Positions 16,123 to 25,661 of a stretch of 64,000 bases of DNA are shown here, one piece after another. The first letter of the stretch is position 1; each line of letters opens with the position of its first letter. A program made the translations under genes and the position numbers. The stretch spans positions 310,001-374,000 of the forward strand of contig JADJUS010000004.1 of the NCBI GenBank assembly GCA_016716905.1, read 5' to 3'. Below the pieces are notes generated by a model, which was not told where the DNA came from, ran no database searches, and saw only the letters and a program-made list of their open reading frames with translations. The stretch comes from Acidobacteriota bacterium. GTDB lineage: Bacteria; Acidobacteriota; Vicinamibacteria; Vicinamibacterales; SCN-69-37.

Positions 16123-17918
16123 GGCAAAGAGTCTGGATTGCACTGTGGACGGCATGTCTGTCGATCTCGGCGTGCGGCACGCCCGCGCCAACGGTGGCTG
16201 AAGCGGAGGCGTTTCTCAAGGACATGAATGAGACCATGCTGGCCCTCGGTCGCGACGCGGGGCAGGCAGGCTGGGTGTACTCCACCTACATCAACGACGA
16301 CACGGAAAGCCTGAACGCCCGGGCGAATCAGAAGTACATCGAGGCGATCGCGCGGTTTGCCAAGGACGCCGTCAAGTACGACGGTGTGAACGTTTCTCCG
16401 GATGCACGGCGCCAACTGGATCTGCTGAAAGTGTCATTGGTGCTGGTCACTCCAGGCAACCCGCAGGAGGCAGCGGAACTGACCACGATTGCTGCAGGCC
16501 TGGAAGGCACGTACGGCAAAGGCCGATGGTGCCAGGACGCGGCGAAACCGTCGGAGTGCCTCGACATCGAACAGATCACCGACATCATGGCCACCTCGCG
16601 TGATGAAGCCCGACTTCGCGCCGTCTGGGAGGGCTGGCACACCATCTCGACGCCGATGCGGTCTGACTACACCCGATTTGTGGAACTGGGAAACAAGGGT
16701 GCGCGCGAACTCGGCTTCGCCGATACCGGAGCCATGTGGCGGATGAAGTACGACATGCCCGCCGATGACTTCACGAAGGAACTCGACCGCCTATGGCAGC
16801 AGGTCCGGCCGCTGTATGAGTCGCTGCACGCGTACGTGCGTCTCAAACTGCGGGAAAAATATGGCGACGTCGTTCCTGCCGACGGCCCTATCCCGGCCCA
16901 CCTGTTAGGCAATATCTGGGCACAGGATTGGTCGAATGTGTATGGGCTCGTCTCGCCGGGGAGCGCGGATCCCGGGTACTCGTTGTCCGACATCCTCAAG
17001 GGCAGGAAAGCGTCGGCCGTGGACATGGTCAAGATGGGTGAGCGATTCTATTCGTCGCTCGGCCTGGCACCGATGCCCGGCACGTTCTGGACGCGGTCCT
17101 TGTTCACCAAGCCGCAGGACCGTGATGTGGTGTGCCACGCCAGCGCCTGGGACGTGGACTACGAAGACGACTTGCGCATCAAGATGTGCATCGATGCGAC
17201 CGATGAAGACTTTTCGACGATCCATCACGAGCTTGGGCACAACTACTACCAGCGCGCGTACAAGGCCCTGCCGACGATTTATCGTGACAGCGCCAACGAT
17301 GGGTTCCACGAAGCCATCGGCGACACGATTGCGTTGTCCATCACGCCCGAGTACCTCGTCAAGATCGGCCTGATCGACAAGGCGCCTGATGCATCGCGAG
17401 ACCTCGGTCTGCTCATGGGGCGTGCGCTCGAAAAGGTGGCCTTCCTGCCCTTCAGCCTGCTGGTGGATCAGTGGAGATGGCAGGTGTTCTCCGGGCAGAT
17501 CGCTCCGGCCGACTACAACAAGGCGTGGTGGGCATTGCGGCTCAAGTACCAGGGCGTCGCGCCGGCCTCGGCACGGGGCGAGGAATATTTTGATCCGGGC
17601 GCGAAGTATCACGTGCCGGGGAACACGCCCTATACCCGGTACTTCCTTGCCCACATCCTGCAGTTCCAGTTCCATCGCGAATTGTCCAAAACCGCTGGAT
17701 GCACGTCGCCGCTCCACAGATGTTCGATTTACAACAGTGCAGACGCTGGCAGGCGTCTGGATGCCATGATGAAGATGGGGCTGTCAAAACCGTGGCCCGA
17801 CGCGCTCGACGCCCTGGCCGGATCGCGCCAGATGGATGCCACCGCGATCGTGGACTACTTCGCGCCGCTCAAAACATGGCTTGACGCGCAACTCAAGGGC
17901 ACACCGGTAGGATGGTAG
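16119..17918 (+). CDS. M2-family (ACE-type) peptidyl-dipeptidase lipoprotein
   Basis: 599 residues. The signal LWTACLSISAC has a lipobox, so the mature enzyme is probably a periplasmic lipoprotein. The zinc motif HELGH is at residues 370-374, with the third ligand Glu398 in GFHEAIGD 24 residues later, as in angiotensin-converting enzyme. IYRDSANDGFHEA and PYTRYFLAHILQFQFH are further M2 family motifs. It should release dipeptides from the C-terminus of peptides. The ATGA overlap couples it to the MATE gene. Confidence 0.93.
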   Translation: MRQRVWIALWTACLSISACGTPAPTVAEAEAFLKDMNETMLALGRDAGQAGWVYSTYINDDTESLNARANQKYIEAIARFAKDAVKYDGVNVSPDARRQLDLLKVSLVLVTPGNPQEAAELTTIAAGLEGTYGKGRWCQDAAKPSECLDIEQITDIMATSRDEARLRAVWEGWHTISTPMRSDYTRFVELGNKGARELGFADTGAMWRMKYDMPADDFTKELDRLWQQVRPLYESLHAYVRLKLREKYGDVVPADGPIPAHLLGNIWAQDWSNVYGLVSPGSADPGYSLSDILKGRKASAVDMVKMGERFYSSLGLAPMPGTFWTRSLFTKPQDRDVVCHASAWDVDYEDDLRIKMCIDATDEDFSTIHHELGHNYYQRAYKALPTIYRDSANDGFHEAIGDTIALSITPEYLVKIGLIDKAPDASRDLGLLMGRALEKVAFLPFSLLVDQWRWQVFSGQIAPADYNKAWWALRLKYQGVAPASARGEEYFDPGAKYHVPGNTPYTRYFLAHILQFQFHRELSKTAGCTSPLHRCSIYNSADAGRRLDAMMKMGLSKPWPDALDALAGSRQMDATAIVDYFAPLKTWLDAQLKGTPVGW

Positions 17919-17941
17919 GGAACTGGGGAACTGGGGAACTG
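17919..17941. repeat. Tandem GGGAACTG-type 8-bp repeat at a gene start
   Basis: GGGAACTG is repeated three times immediately before ATG 17942. The repeat places a purine-rich ribosome-binding sequence a few bases from the start codon, so unit number could affect translation. It is similar in scale to the CCCCTGGA repeat at 4283. Confidence 0.7.
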
Positions 17942-18475
17942 ATGATGACGATTGAGGAATTGAGATACCCGACGGGCAAGTGGGTGAAAGTGCCGAACCC
18001 TGACGCTGCCACACGGGAGGCCCTGATCGCGGCGGTGGCCGGTGTTCCGTCGGCGTTGAGCATCGCCCTCACCGGACTCACAGAGGCGCAGCTCGACACT
18101 CCGTATCGACCCGGTGGATGGAGCCCGCGCCAGATCGTGCACCACCTGGCCGACAGCCACATGAATGCATTCATCCGCCTCAAACTGGGCATCACGGAAA
18201 CCAATCCCACGATCAAGCCCTACGAGGAGCAGACCTGGGCGGAAACGCCAGACAGTAGAGACGCGCCCATCGCGTGTTCAATGTCGATCATCGAAGGTCT
18301 GCACGCCCGCTGGGCGCAGCTGCTGCGATCACTCGACGCATCGGCGTTCGACAGGACGATTCAGCACCCTGAGCGCGGCCCGATGAGCCTGGGCGACTTG
18401 CTCGGGTTGTACGCGTGGCACGGCAATCACCACACCGTGCAGATCCTGAAGATGCGCGAACGGATGGGCTGGTAG
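17942..18475 (+). CDS. YfiT/BstA-like DinB-fold hydrolase or thiol transferase
   Basis: 177 residues. LRYPTGKW, AQLDTPYRPGGWSPRQIVHHLADSH, KPYEEQTWAET and YAWHGNHH match the YfiT family throughout, with the metal-binding histidines retained (HH..DSH, HGNHH). Family members are metal-dependent and some transfer bacillithiol to electrophiles. It follows the ACE gene by 23 bases and is probably part of the same operon. An upstream ATG at 17912 reads through the repeat and overlaps the previous gene. Confidence 0.85.
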   Translation: MMTIEELRYPTGKWVKVPNPDAATREALIAAVAGVPSALSIALTGLTEAQLDTPYRPGGWSPRQIVHHLADSHMNAFIRLKLGITETNPTIKPYEEQTWAETPDSRDAPIACSMSIIEGLHARWAQLLRSLDASAFDRTIQHPERGPMSLGDLLGLYAWHGNHHTVQILKMRERMGW

Positions 18476-21343
18476 TTAACGCAGAATCGCCGGGACGCCC
18501 GCTGTGATCCACGTCGGCGCCGGTTCGCCCTTGAGATAGTGGGCGAACCAGGCACCGATGCGGCGATGGTAGTCCACCTGGTTCTTCTTCACCCGCAGGC
18601 CGTGGTCTTCGTTGTTGTAGACCAGCATGACCACGTTCTTCTTTGCTCGCCGTGCGATGTTGTAGAGCTCCACCGACTGGTGCCAGTAGACGGTGCCGTC
18701 GTTGTCGCCGGTCATCAGCAACAGGGGCGTGGTCATCGTGGAGATGCCGAACACGGCTGAGTTCCTGATGTAGGCCTGCAAGTCTTCGTAGAGCGGCACC
18801 ACCATGCGCTGCTGCCCGGTCTCGATGTGATCGGTCTCGGCGATGCCCGAACTCCAGTGGCCGTTGCCGTAGTTGCTGATGAGGTTCGAGATGCCCGCGC
18901 CCGAGATCGCCGCCGCAAAAATCTTCGAATGCGTCGCCAGATACATGGCGTCGAACCCACCCCACGAGTGGCCCATCACGCCAACCTTGGCCGCATCCAC
19001 CACGCCCATGTCGATGACCTTCTTTACCGCAGCCGTGACGCACTCCACGACTGAGACGCCGGGCTCGCGTGGCTGAAACACGATGTCGGGCTGGAAGTAG
19101 AAGTAGCCCTGCTGCGTGAGGGCAGTACCGTTGTAGTAGCTGCGCTCGGACGGATTGCTGAACTGGTGCAGGCCGTCCGAAAGCTTTTCGTAGAGGTAGA
19201 CCACCATCGGGTACTTCTTGCCGGGCTCGTAATTCGCCGGGTAATAGAGCGAACCCTGGAGCGTCATCTTCGGTTGGCCCTTCGGCTGCACCTCGTAGCT
19301 CACCAGTTCCGTACGGCCCCACGCGTACTTCGAGAGGAACGGATTCGTCGTGGTGACCTGGATGGCCTTTGCCAGGTCGGCGCCGCCGACGAAGAGGTCC
19401 GGCGAGTCATCAGACCCCTGAACGGTGTAGCTGAAGACGTCCGCGTTTTCGGCCTTTGCGAGGCCGGTCACGCTCTTGTCGAGCCAGACCAACTGCGTCA
19501 CCGCGCCGCCGGCGCCGGAGGTGAAGCGTCCATAGCCCGATTTCTTGGTGCGCGTGCCGAACAGCGACAGGAAGCCACTCTCAAGATCCACTGGCTCGGC
19601 TGGGGCTCCGAAGCCGGCCGCATCGACGCGCAGATAGCGGTGACGCACTTGCGACGCTGCGCCCGAGGTGAGTTTCACCGCGGTCTGGCCATCCGGCGAC
19701 ACTTTCCACAAATCGAATGCGTCATTGATCACGACCGACGCATCGTCTTTCGTCCAGCCGGCAACGCCGAACATGGGCTTCTCGGGGGCGGTGCTGTCGG
19801 AGTCCAAATCGACGAAGGACGTCTTCGCGCCTTTCGTGATGTTCGTGACCGCCTTGGTGGTGAGGTTGATCGTCCAGTAGTGGCCGCCCTCAGAGTAGAT
19901 GGCGTACTTGCCGGCAGGGCTGACCTGCAGGCCGCTCGTCGCGCGGGTCTTGAGAGGTGTGCGTATGCCGGTGGTGAGATCCACCACCTGCACGTCCGAT
20001 GCCGGCCGTCCGATTGATCGGTCCATCAAGTACGGCGTGAATTCAGAGACGATTGCGAGCCTGGTGGCGCGAATGGGTGTGACCTGTTCGTCGAACGTTT
20101 TGCCGACCACCACAAGCTGGCCAGTGGCGAGATTCCAGACAGCAGGGAGGTTGCGACGCCGATCAGCGGCGACGCTCAGCTTCTGCGCGGACATGACGGT
20201 GGTGTCGTTCCAGTGCCAGACATCGACGTCCGCTTTTTCCGGGACCGCGGCCGAGCCCCGGCCGCCCCGGCCTCCTTCGGGTGCCGCCGGCTTCGGCGTC
20301 CAGTCGGCCACGCCCAGCAGGATCATCGCGCCGTCATTCGCGCCCGTTTCGAGCCAAGACGGCCGGCGGAACGTGACGAGGCGCTTCGACATCGGCAGCG
20401 CGCCCGCGGTAGGGTCCAGCGTCAGCGCTTTCTCACTCGACTGTCCCAGCGAGGTCCACGCCATCACCACCTGCGTCGGGCCGTCGTACTTCTCGTTGGT
20501 CCTGGATTTCAGCGCGACGAGGTCGGCCGAGTCGTTCCGCCAGGTCAGACCCGAGTAGTCCGCCGCGGATGCGTCGAGTGCTCTGAGGACCGACGTTGCG
20601 GGGTTGTACAGATGAATGCCGTTGCCCGCCTGGCCTTCGGCACTGATGACCATCGCCAGCAGGTGGCCGTTGTCGGAAGGCTGCCACGCGTATTCCGACA
20701 CGTTGCCGAACGTCGTCGTGGCGCCCGTCTTCAGGTCGCGCACCAACAAGGTGGTGCCGATGGCTGTTGCGGGCGCGGCCTGCGCGCCTCCACGGCCGCC
20801 CGCCGGTGGCGCTGGTGCGGTAGCGGGTGCGCCGCTGGCGGCACCGGCCGGCGGAGCCGGCGCATAACGTTTCATCGCGATCGACTGGCCGGTGCGATCA
20901 AAGGCAAACGACTCGATGCCGTCGATGATGGTCTCAGTCTTTGTGGCGAGATTGAGCAGGCCCAGCTTGCGCTGAATCGGTTGCCGCGCCGTGCGCAGCC
21001 GCTCCTGCTCGGCTTCCGACTGGCCGATGCCGTAGGCCAGCCATTCCGAGCTCAACGTGAATGACGCTCCCGACCCGAAAGGCACGATGCGCGCGGTGTC
21101 TGACGCGGTGGCGCCGGTGGCCGGAATGATCCGGAGTTCGTTGTCCCCGCCGATGCGCGTAATGCCGTACGCCAGCCACTTGCCGTTTGGAGAAAGACCG
21201 CCGCGAGCGGCGCTGGGCGTCACGCTCTCGAACTGGTCGTAATCGGCGGGCGTGAGCGTGGGTTTGTTCTGGGCAGTGGGAGCGGCCGTTGAGGCCAGAA
21301 CGAACGCAATAAACGAGGCGGCAATAAACCCGGACCGGCGCAT
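18476..21343 (-). CDS. S9-family prolyl-oligopeptidase-type peptidase
   Basis: 955 residues with a signal peptide (GFIAASFIAFVLASTAAPTAQ). The large N-terminal part is beta-propeller-like. The alpha/beta-hydrolase domain carries Ser793 in GHSWGGF, Asp in TGDNDGTVYWHQS and His in NNEDHGLRVKKNQVDYH. It probably cleaves peptides in the periplasm or outside the cell. Two low-complexity insertions rich in Gly, Ala, Pro and Arg (APAPPAGGRGGAQAAPA near 175-195, GGRGGRGSAA near 355-365) interrupt propeller loops. ispG lies 43 bases upstream on the same strand. Confidence 0.92.
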   Translation of the reverse strand: MRRSGFIAASFIAFVLASTAAPTAQNKPTLTPADYDQFESVTPSAARGGLSPNGKWLAYGITRIGGDNELRIIPATGATASDTARIVPFGSGASFTLSSEWLAYGIGQSEAEQERLRTARQPIQRKLGLLNLATKTETIIDGIESFAFDRTGQSIAMKRYAPAPPAGAASGAPATAPAPPAGGRGGAQAAPATAIGTTLLVRDLKTGATTTFGNVSEYAWQPSDNGHLLAMVISAEGQAGNGIHLYNPATSVLRALDASAADYSGLTWRNDSADLVALKSRTNEKYDGPTQVVMAWTSLGQSSEKALTLDPTAGALPMSKRLVTFRRPSWLETGANDGAMILLGVADWTPKPAAPEGGRGGRGSAAVPEKADVDVWHWNDTTVMSAQKLSVAADRRRNLPAVWNLATGQLVVVGKTFDEQVTPIRATRLAIVSEFTPYLMDRSIGRPASDVQVVDLTTGIRTPLKTRATSGLQVSPAGKYAIYSEGGHYWTINLTTKAVTNITKGAKTSFVDLDSDSTAPEKPMFGVAGWTKDDASVVINDAFDLWKVSPDGQTAVKLTSGAASQVRHRYLRVDAAGFGAPAEPVDLESGFLSLFGTRTKKSGYGRFTSGAGGAVTQLVWLDKSVTGLAKAENADVFSYTVQGSDDSPDLFVGGADLAKAIQVTTTNPFLSKYAWGRTELVSYEVQPKGQPKMTLQGSLYYPANYEPGKKYPMVVYLYEKLSDGLHQFSNPSERSYYNGTALTQQGYFYFQPDIVFQPREPGVSVVECVTAAVKKVIDMGVVDAAKVGVMGHSWGGFDAMYLATHSKIFAAAISGAGISNLISNYGNGHWSSGIAETDHIETGQQRMVVPLYEDLQAYIRNSAVFGISTMTTPLLLMTGDNDGTVYWHQSVELYNIARRAKKNVVMLVYNNEDHGLRVKKNQVDYHRRIGAWFAHYLKGEPAPTWITAGVPAILR

Positions 21344-21386
21344 GGCATTCCCCTTTGCAAGACGTGAGGGAATTCTAACGCAGGGC

Positions 21387-22616
21387 TCAGGGTGTGGGAT
21401 ACGTGCGCGCCACGTAGTCGTCCACGAGCGCCTGGAACGCCACGGCCAATTCGCTATAGGTGCCCCGCAGTGAGGTCACGTGCTGGCCGTCGATGTAAAT
21501 CGGGCAGTTGGGCGACTCGCCGGTGCCGGGCAGCGAAATCCCGATGTTGGCCGCCTTTGATTCGCCCGGGCCGTTGACGACGCAGCCCATGACCGCCACC
21601 GTCATCGTCTCGACGCCGGGGTGCCGCGTCTTCCAGACGGGCATCATCTCTCGCACGTAGCCCTGGATGCGTTCGGCCAGTTCCTGGAACGTCGTAGACG
21701 TGGTGCGGCCGCAACCAGGGCAGGCGGTGATCGCAGGTGAAAACGCGCGGAGCCCCAGCGCCTGCAGGATTTCGCAGGCGGCGTAGACTTCCTCGCGCCG
21801 GTCACCATCGGGCCGCGGCGTGAGCGAGACACGGATGGTGTCGCCGATCCCTTCCGCCAGCAGCACGCCGAGCGCCGCGGCGGACCAGGCAATGCCTTTG
21901 ATCCCCATGCCGGCTTCAGTGAGACCCAGGTGCAGTGGCTGATGGGTCTTGCGCGCCAGATCGCGATACACGCTGATCAAATCGCGCGGCCGCGACACTT
22001 TGCACGAGATGATGATCTGGTCGGTGCGAAGGCCGCAGTCGAGCGCCAGTTCCGTGGACTGCAGCGCCGACAGCACCATGCATTCGTTCACGATGTCCTC
22101 GGACGACTTGCCGAGATTGCGGTCTGTGTTCTCCTGCATCTTCGCCATCACGAGTTCCTGATTCAGGGACCCGCCGTTCACGCCGATGCGCACCGGTCTC
22201 TGGTGATCGACCGCGACCTGGCAGATGGTGGAGAACTGCTCGTCGCGCCGGCGACCGGTGCCGACGTTGCCGGGATTGATGCGGTATTTGTCCAGAGCCG
22301 AGGCCGCGCCGGGCTGCCGGGTCAGCAATTGGTGGCCGTTGTAGTGGAAGTCTCCAATGAGCGGCGCCGTACAGCCGGCGTCGATCATGCGCTGCTTGAT
22401 CTCGGGCACCGCGGCGGCGGCTTCCGGCGTGTTGACGGTGATGCGCACCATCTCGGAGCCGGCTTCGGCCAGCTCCACACACTGGCGCGCCGTGGCCGCC
22501 GCATCGCTCGTATCGGTCATCGTCATGCTCTGCACCACGATGGGGGCGCCGCCGCCGACCTGGACGTTACCCACGCGCACGCCGAATGTCTTGTGCAGCC
22601 GAACCGGAATGGCCAT
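21387..22616 (-). CDS. ispG: 4-hydroxy-3-methylbut-2-enyl diphosphate synthase
   Basis: 409 residues. An iron-sulfur enzyme of the MEP isoprenoid pathway that converts MEcPP to HMBPP. It has VRVGNVQVGGGAPIVVQSMT, the barrel motifs PLIGDFHYNG and KYRINPGNVG, and the cluster cysteines in CPGCGRTT and MGCVVNGPGE. The length fits the short, two-domain bacterial form. ATG 22616 (MAIPVRL) is preferred to a start four codons earlier. Confidence 0.96.
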   Translation of the reverse strand: MAIPVRLHKTFGVRVGNVQVGGGAPIVVQSMTMTDTSDAAATARQCVELAEAGSEMVRITVNTPEAAAAVPEIKQRMIDAGCTAPLIGDFHYNGHQLLTRQPGAASALDKYRINPGNVGTGRRRDEQFSTICQVAVDHQRPVRIGVNGGSLNQELVMAKMQENTDRNLGKSSEDIVNECMVLSALQSTELALDCGLRTDQIIISCKVSRPRDLISVYRDLARKTHQPLHLGLTEAGMGIKGIAWSAAALGVLLAEGIGDTIRVSLTPRPDGDRREEVYAACEILQALGLRAFSPAITACPGCGRTTSTTFQELAERIQGYVREMMPVWKTRHPGVETMTVAVMGCVVNGPGESKAANIGISLPGTGESPNCPIYIDGQHVTSLRGTYSELAVAFQALVDDYVARTYPTP

Positions 22617-22713
22617 GAAAATGATCATACGACGGCCAGCCCGTGTTCACCGGAGTCACAAGGGATGATGGGCTCCAGCTGAGGGGCCGATAGAATGAGT
22701 TGGGGTGGTGTGT

Positions 22714-23565
22714 ATGGGCAGGATGAAGATTGCGCTGATTGGGTTGTTGGTGGTGGGGCTGGCCGGGTCGATGATGGCGCAGGCCGTCACGGAGGCTGAC
22801 CTGGGCCGGTTGGACGTGGCCGCGGCCGAAGTAACGCGCCATGCAGCGGTCCTCAAAACGTCGGACGCGACGTTGGCGTCCGAGGTGGACAAAGCCGTGG
22901 CCCTGCTCAAGGAAGAGATTATTTATCTGCGCGTCCGCCTGCGGCGGGAGGGTACGGTGCCGCGTACCGAGTACATCGACCTGCGCGACCGTCTAGAGAC
23001 ACTGCGGGTGAAGGCCGTCGGCCAGAAGGTGACCGCGCATCCGGTAATTACCGATGACCCCGTCAGTGGTGGGTGGATCGTTCCTGTCGGCACCGAGATG
23101 GACGTGAGACTGCAGACCCCGCTCAGTTCGCGCACCGCCAGAGTGGAGCAGCGGTTTGAGGCGACGAGCGTGGTCGACCTGAAGATCAAAGGGGACGTGG
23201 TTCTGCCGGCCGGCACCGTCGTCCGCGGATTTGTCGGATCGGTGCAGCCTGCCGGACGTGTGGAGCGCCGCGGGAGCCTGACGTTGGCTTTTGACGAAGT
23301 GGTGCTCAGGAAGGGGCCGGTTCGTTTGAGGGCGTCGGTGACTCAGGCACTCGACGGCAAAATGAGCGAAGACGTCAGCCGGATTGGCACCGGTGCCGCG
23401 ATAGGCGCGATCATCGGGGGACTGCTGGGGGGCGGGAAGGGTTTGCTGGTGGGTGTGCTGGTCGGTGGCGGCGGCACGATCGCGGCGACTGACGGGACCG
23501 ATGTGGACCTGCCGGCCGGCACCCTGTTGCGGCTGCGAATCGATTCTCCGCTCGAGGTTCGATAG
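22714..23565 (+). CDS. Secreted glycine-zipper protein
   Basis: 283 residues. A signal peptide (KIALIGLLVVGLAGSMMAQA) is followed by a helical region (about 25-100). A beta domain with VPVGTEMDVRLQTPLSS and VVLPAGTVVRGFVGSVQPAGR recalls the VirB10/TrbI-type beta fold. Then comes a Gly-rich hydrophobic zipper (AAIGAIIGGLLGGGKG) and a closing strand (LPAGTLLRLRIDSPLEV). The function is unknown; envelope association is likely. TAGAAT at 22691-22696 may be a -10. The start at 22723 is also possible. Confidence 0.7.
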   Translation: MGRMKIALIGLLVVGLAGSMMAQAVTEADLGRLDVAAAEVTRHAAVLKTSDATLASEVDKAVALLKEEIIYLRVRLRREGTVPRTEYIDLRDRLETLRVKAVGQKVTAHPVITDDPVSGGWIVPVGTEMDVRLQTPLSSRTARVEQRFEATSVVDLKIKGDVVLPAGTVVRGFVGSVQPAGRVERRGSLTLAFDEVVLRKGPVRLRASVTQALDGKMSEDVSRIGTGAAIGAIIGGLLGGGKGLLVGVLVGGGGTIAATDGTDVDLPAGTLLRLRIDSPLEVR

Positions 23566-23574
23566 ACTCGGCGG

Positions 23575-24102
23575 ATGACGTCCGGGTTGGATCACGCGCG
23601 GCGAGTGGCCGCCACGGCAGATGCCTTTGAGGCGTCAATGACGCGCTTTCTGTCGCGCGTGGAGCAGACCTCCGAGGCGGATGCGGAGCGGGTGCCTCCC
23701 GATGGCGGCTGGTCGGTGGCCGGCATTGCCTGGCACGTGGCGGTGACCAACGAACAATTCGCCGCGCTGGTGGATGGCTCGGTGCCGCTTGCCATCGCGC
23801 CCGAGGCGGATTTCTCCGAAACGCCGTTTTCCGAGATTACCGCGCTGGTCCCGGACAAGCTCGAGGCGCCAGAGAAGTTTCATCCACCCGAAGGTGTGAC
23901 CAAAGCCGAAGCGCTGGCCAGAGCGCGTGCTTCGCAAGAGCGCCTGGCTCGGGCTTTGCGGGAAATGCCGGAATCACGTGGCTTGTGGTCGGTCCACTCC
24001 ATCCTCGGCCAGGTCACCGTGTATCAGGTGGGCGACTGGGCCACAGCCCATGTGGCACGCCACAACGCACAGGCGAAGCGCCTGATCTACAATTCCCAGT
24101 GA
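23575..24102 (+). CDS. DinB-superfamily protein
   Basis: 175 residues of helical-bundle type. PPDGGWSVAGIAWHVAVTNEQF and YQVGDWATAHVARHNAQAKRL give the spaced histidines typical of the DinB metal site. It lies nine bases after the previous stop, so it is probably co-transcribed. The substrate is unknown. It is distinct from the YfiT-type gene at 17942. Confidence 0.75.
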   Translation: MTSGLDHARRVAATADAFEASMTRFLSRVEQTSEADAERVPPDGGWSVAGIAWHVAVTNEQFAALVDGSVPLAIAPEADFSETPFSEITALVPDKLEAPEKFHPPEGVTKAEALARARASQERLARALREMPESRGLWSVHSILGQVTVYQVGDWATAHVARHNAQAKRLIYNSQ

Positions 24103-24131
24103 TTCACTACCTCCGGGGGAGAGGCAAGGCC

Positions 24132-25607
24132 ATGTCCACACACACGCTGAGTTCTGCCGCTGCCGTCGCATTGAGCGGCGCCGTTGTTGCCACGATGTTC
24201 ACGATCTCGCCCGTCAGCGCGCAGGCGCCGACGGCTGAACAGGCCCTGATCACAAAAGCTCGTGGCATCCACGAGCGTGTGATCACGCTTGATACGCATG
24301 ACGACATCAACGCGAACAACTTCCGCGCGGACTGCAACTACACGATGCGCCTGACGACACAGGTCAACCTGCCGAAGATGAAAGAGGGCGGGCTGGATGT
24401 GTCGTTCATGATTGTGTATGTCGGCCAGGGCGCGCTGACCGAGGAAGGGTATGCCGGCGCGTATCGACAGGCGGTGGAGAAGTTCGACGCCGTGCATCGC
24501 CTGACGAAGGAGATTGCCCCGAACGAGATCGAACTCGCGCTGACGCCTGCGGATGTGGTGCGCATCGCGAAGAGCGGCAAGAAGGTGGCCGTCATCGGGA
24601 TCGAGAACGGTTACGCGATCGGCACCGACCTCGAGCGTGTGAAGGAGTTCTGGACACGCGGCGGCCGGTACATGTCATTGGCGCACAACGGCAACAGCCA
24701 GCTGGCTGATTCCAACAGCACCGAAGCGGCGAATGGCGGCATTCATGGCGGCTTGAGTCCTCTGGGCAAGCAGGTCATTGCCGAGATGAACAAGTGGGGG
24801 ATCATGGTGGACATCTCCCATCCCTCCAAGCAGGCCAACATGCAGGCGATTGCGTTGTCGAAGGCGCCCGTGATTGCGTCGCATTCTTCGACGCGCGCGC
24901 TCGCCAATCACACCCGCAATATGGACGACGAGCTGTTGCTCGCGCTCAAGAAGAATGGCGGCGTGATGCAGACCGTGGCGTTTGCCACCTACGTGAAGGT
25001 TGATGACAAGGCGGCCGACCGGCAGGCCGCGACCACCGCACTGAACACCGAGTTTGGTATTGCCGCGCCCGCCGGACGGGGTGCTGGTGGCGGTGGCCGT
25101 GCAGGCGGCGCCGGCGGGGGACGTGCGGGTGGCGAAGGACGCGGGCAGGGGGCCACGCCGGCGGCACCGCCTCCCTGTTCGATCGAGGATCCGAACACGG
25201 GGACCGCACCGCAGGCGGCGCGTGGGGGCGGGGCCGGCCGTGGCGGCAATCAGGCGGCCCTTGCCGCACTGACTCCGGAACGTCGCGCGGAGTACGACAC
25301 GAAGCTGGCGGCCATTCAGGCCAAGTTCCCAGCACCGGCGCGGGCGACGGTCTCGGATTTTGTGGACCACATCGACTATGCCGTGAAGCTCATCGGCGTC
25401 GATCACGTGGGCATTTCATCGGATTTTGATGGCGGGGGCGGGGTCACTGGCTGGAACAGCGCGGCGGAGACCTTCAATGTGACCCTGGAGTTGGTCCGCC
25501 GAGGCTACACCGAGGAACAGATTGGCAAGATGTGGAGCGGCAACCTGTTGCGGGTGTGGGCCGAGGTTGAAAAGGTAGCCAAACAGCTTCAGGCTGGGTC
25601 GAAATAG
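24132..25607 (+). CDS. M19-family (renal-type) membrane dipeptidase
   Basis: 491 residues with a signal peptide (hydrophobic run ending PVSAQAP). Zinc-site motifs of peptidase M19 are present: DTHDDIN, GIENGYAIG, DISHPSK, ASHSSTRAL and ISSDFDGGGG. The enzyme hydrolyses dipeptides, often including D-residues, in the periplasm. A Gly/Ala/Arg-rich insertion of about 70 residues (around 316-385) splits the barrel before the last metal ligand. It should sit in a surface loop and is of the same kind as those in the amidase and S9 peptidase. GGGGGAGAGG precedes the start. Confidence 0.92.
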   Translation: MSTHTLSSAAAVALSGAVVATMFTISPVSAQAPTAEQALITKARGIHERVITLDTHDDINANNFRADCNYTMRLTTQVNLPKMKEGGLDVSFMIVYVGQGALTEEGYAGAYRQAVEKFDAVHRLTKEIAPNEIELALTPADVVRIAKSGKKVAVIGIENGYAIGTDLERVKEFWTRGGRYMSLAHNGNSQLADSNSTEAANGGIHGGLSPLGKQVIAEMNKWGIMVDISHPSKQANMQAIALSKAPVIASHSSTRALANHTRNMDDELLLALKKNGGVMQTVAFATYVKVDDKAADRQAATTALNTEFGIAAPAGRGAGGGGRAGGAGGGRAGGEGRGQGATPAAPPPCSIEDPNTGTAPQAARGGGAGRGGNQAALAALTPERRAEYDTKLAAIQAKFPAPARATVSDFVDHIDYAVKLIGVDHVGISSDFDGGGGVTGWNSAAETFNVTLELVRRGYTEEQIGKMWSGNLLRVWAEVEKVAKQLQAGSK

Positions 25608-25634
25608 ATCCTCGCTATTAATAAGGATACAAAT

Positions 25635-25661
25635 CGGCGCGGGGCCAATGGCTCCGCGCCG
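25635..25661. terminator. Bidirectional hairpin between convergent genes
   Basis: CGGCGCGG (25635-25642) pairs with CCGCGCCG (25654-25661), extended inward by GGCC/GGCT around the loop AAT, giving a 12-bp stem. It is placed between the M19 stop and the sigma-54 activator stop. There is no strong U tract on either side. Confidence 0.75.
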
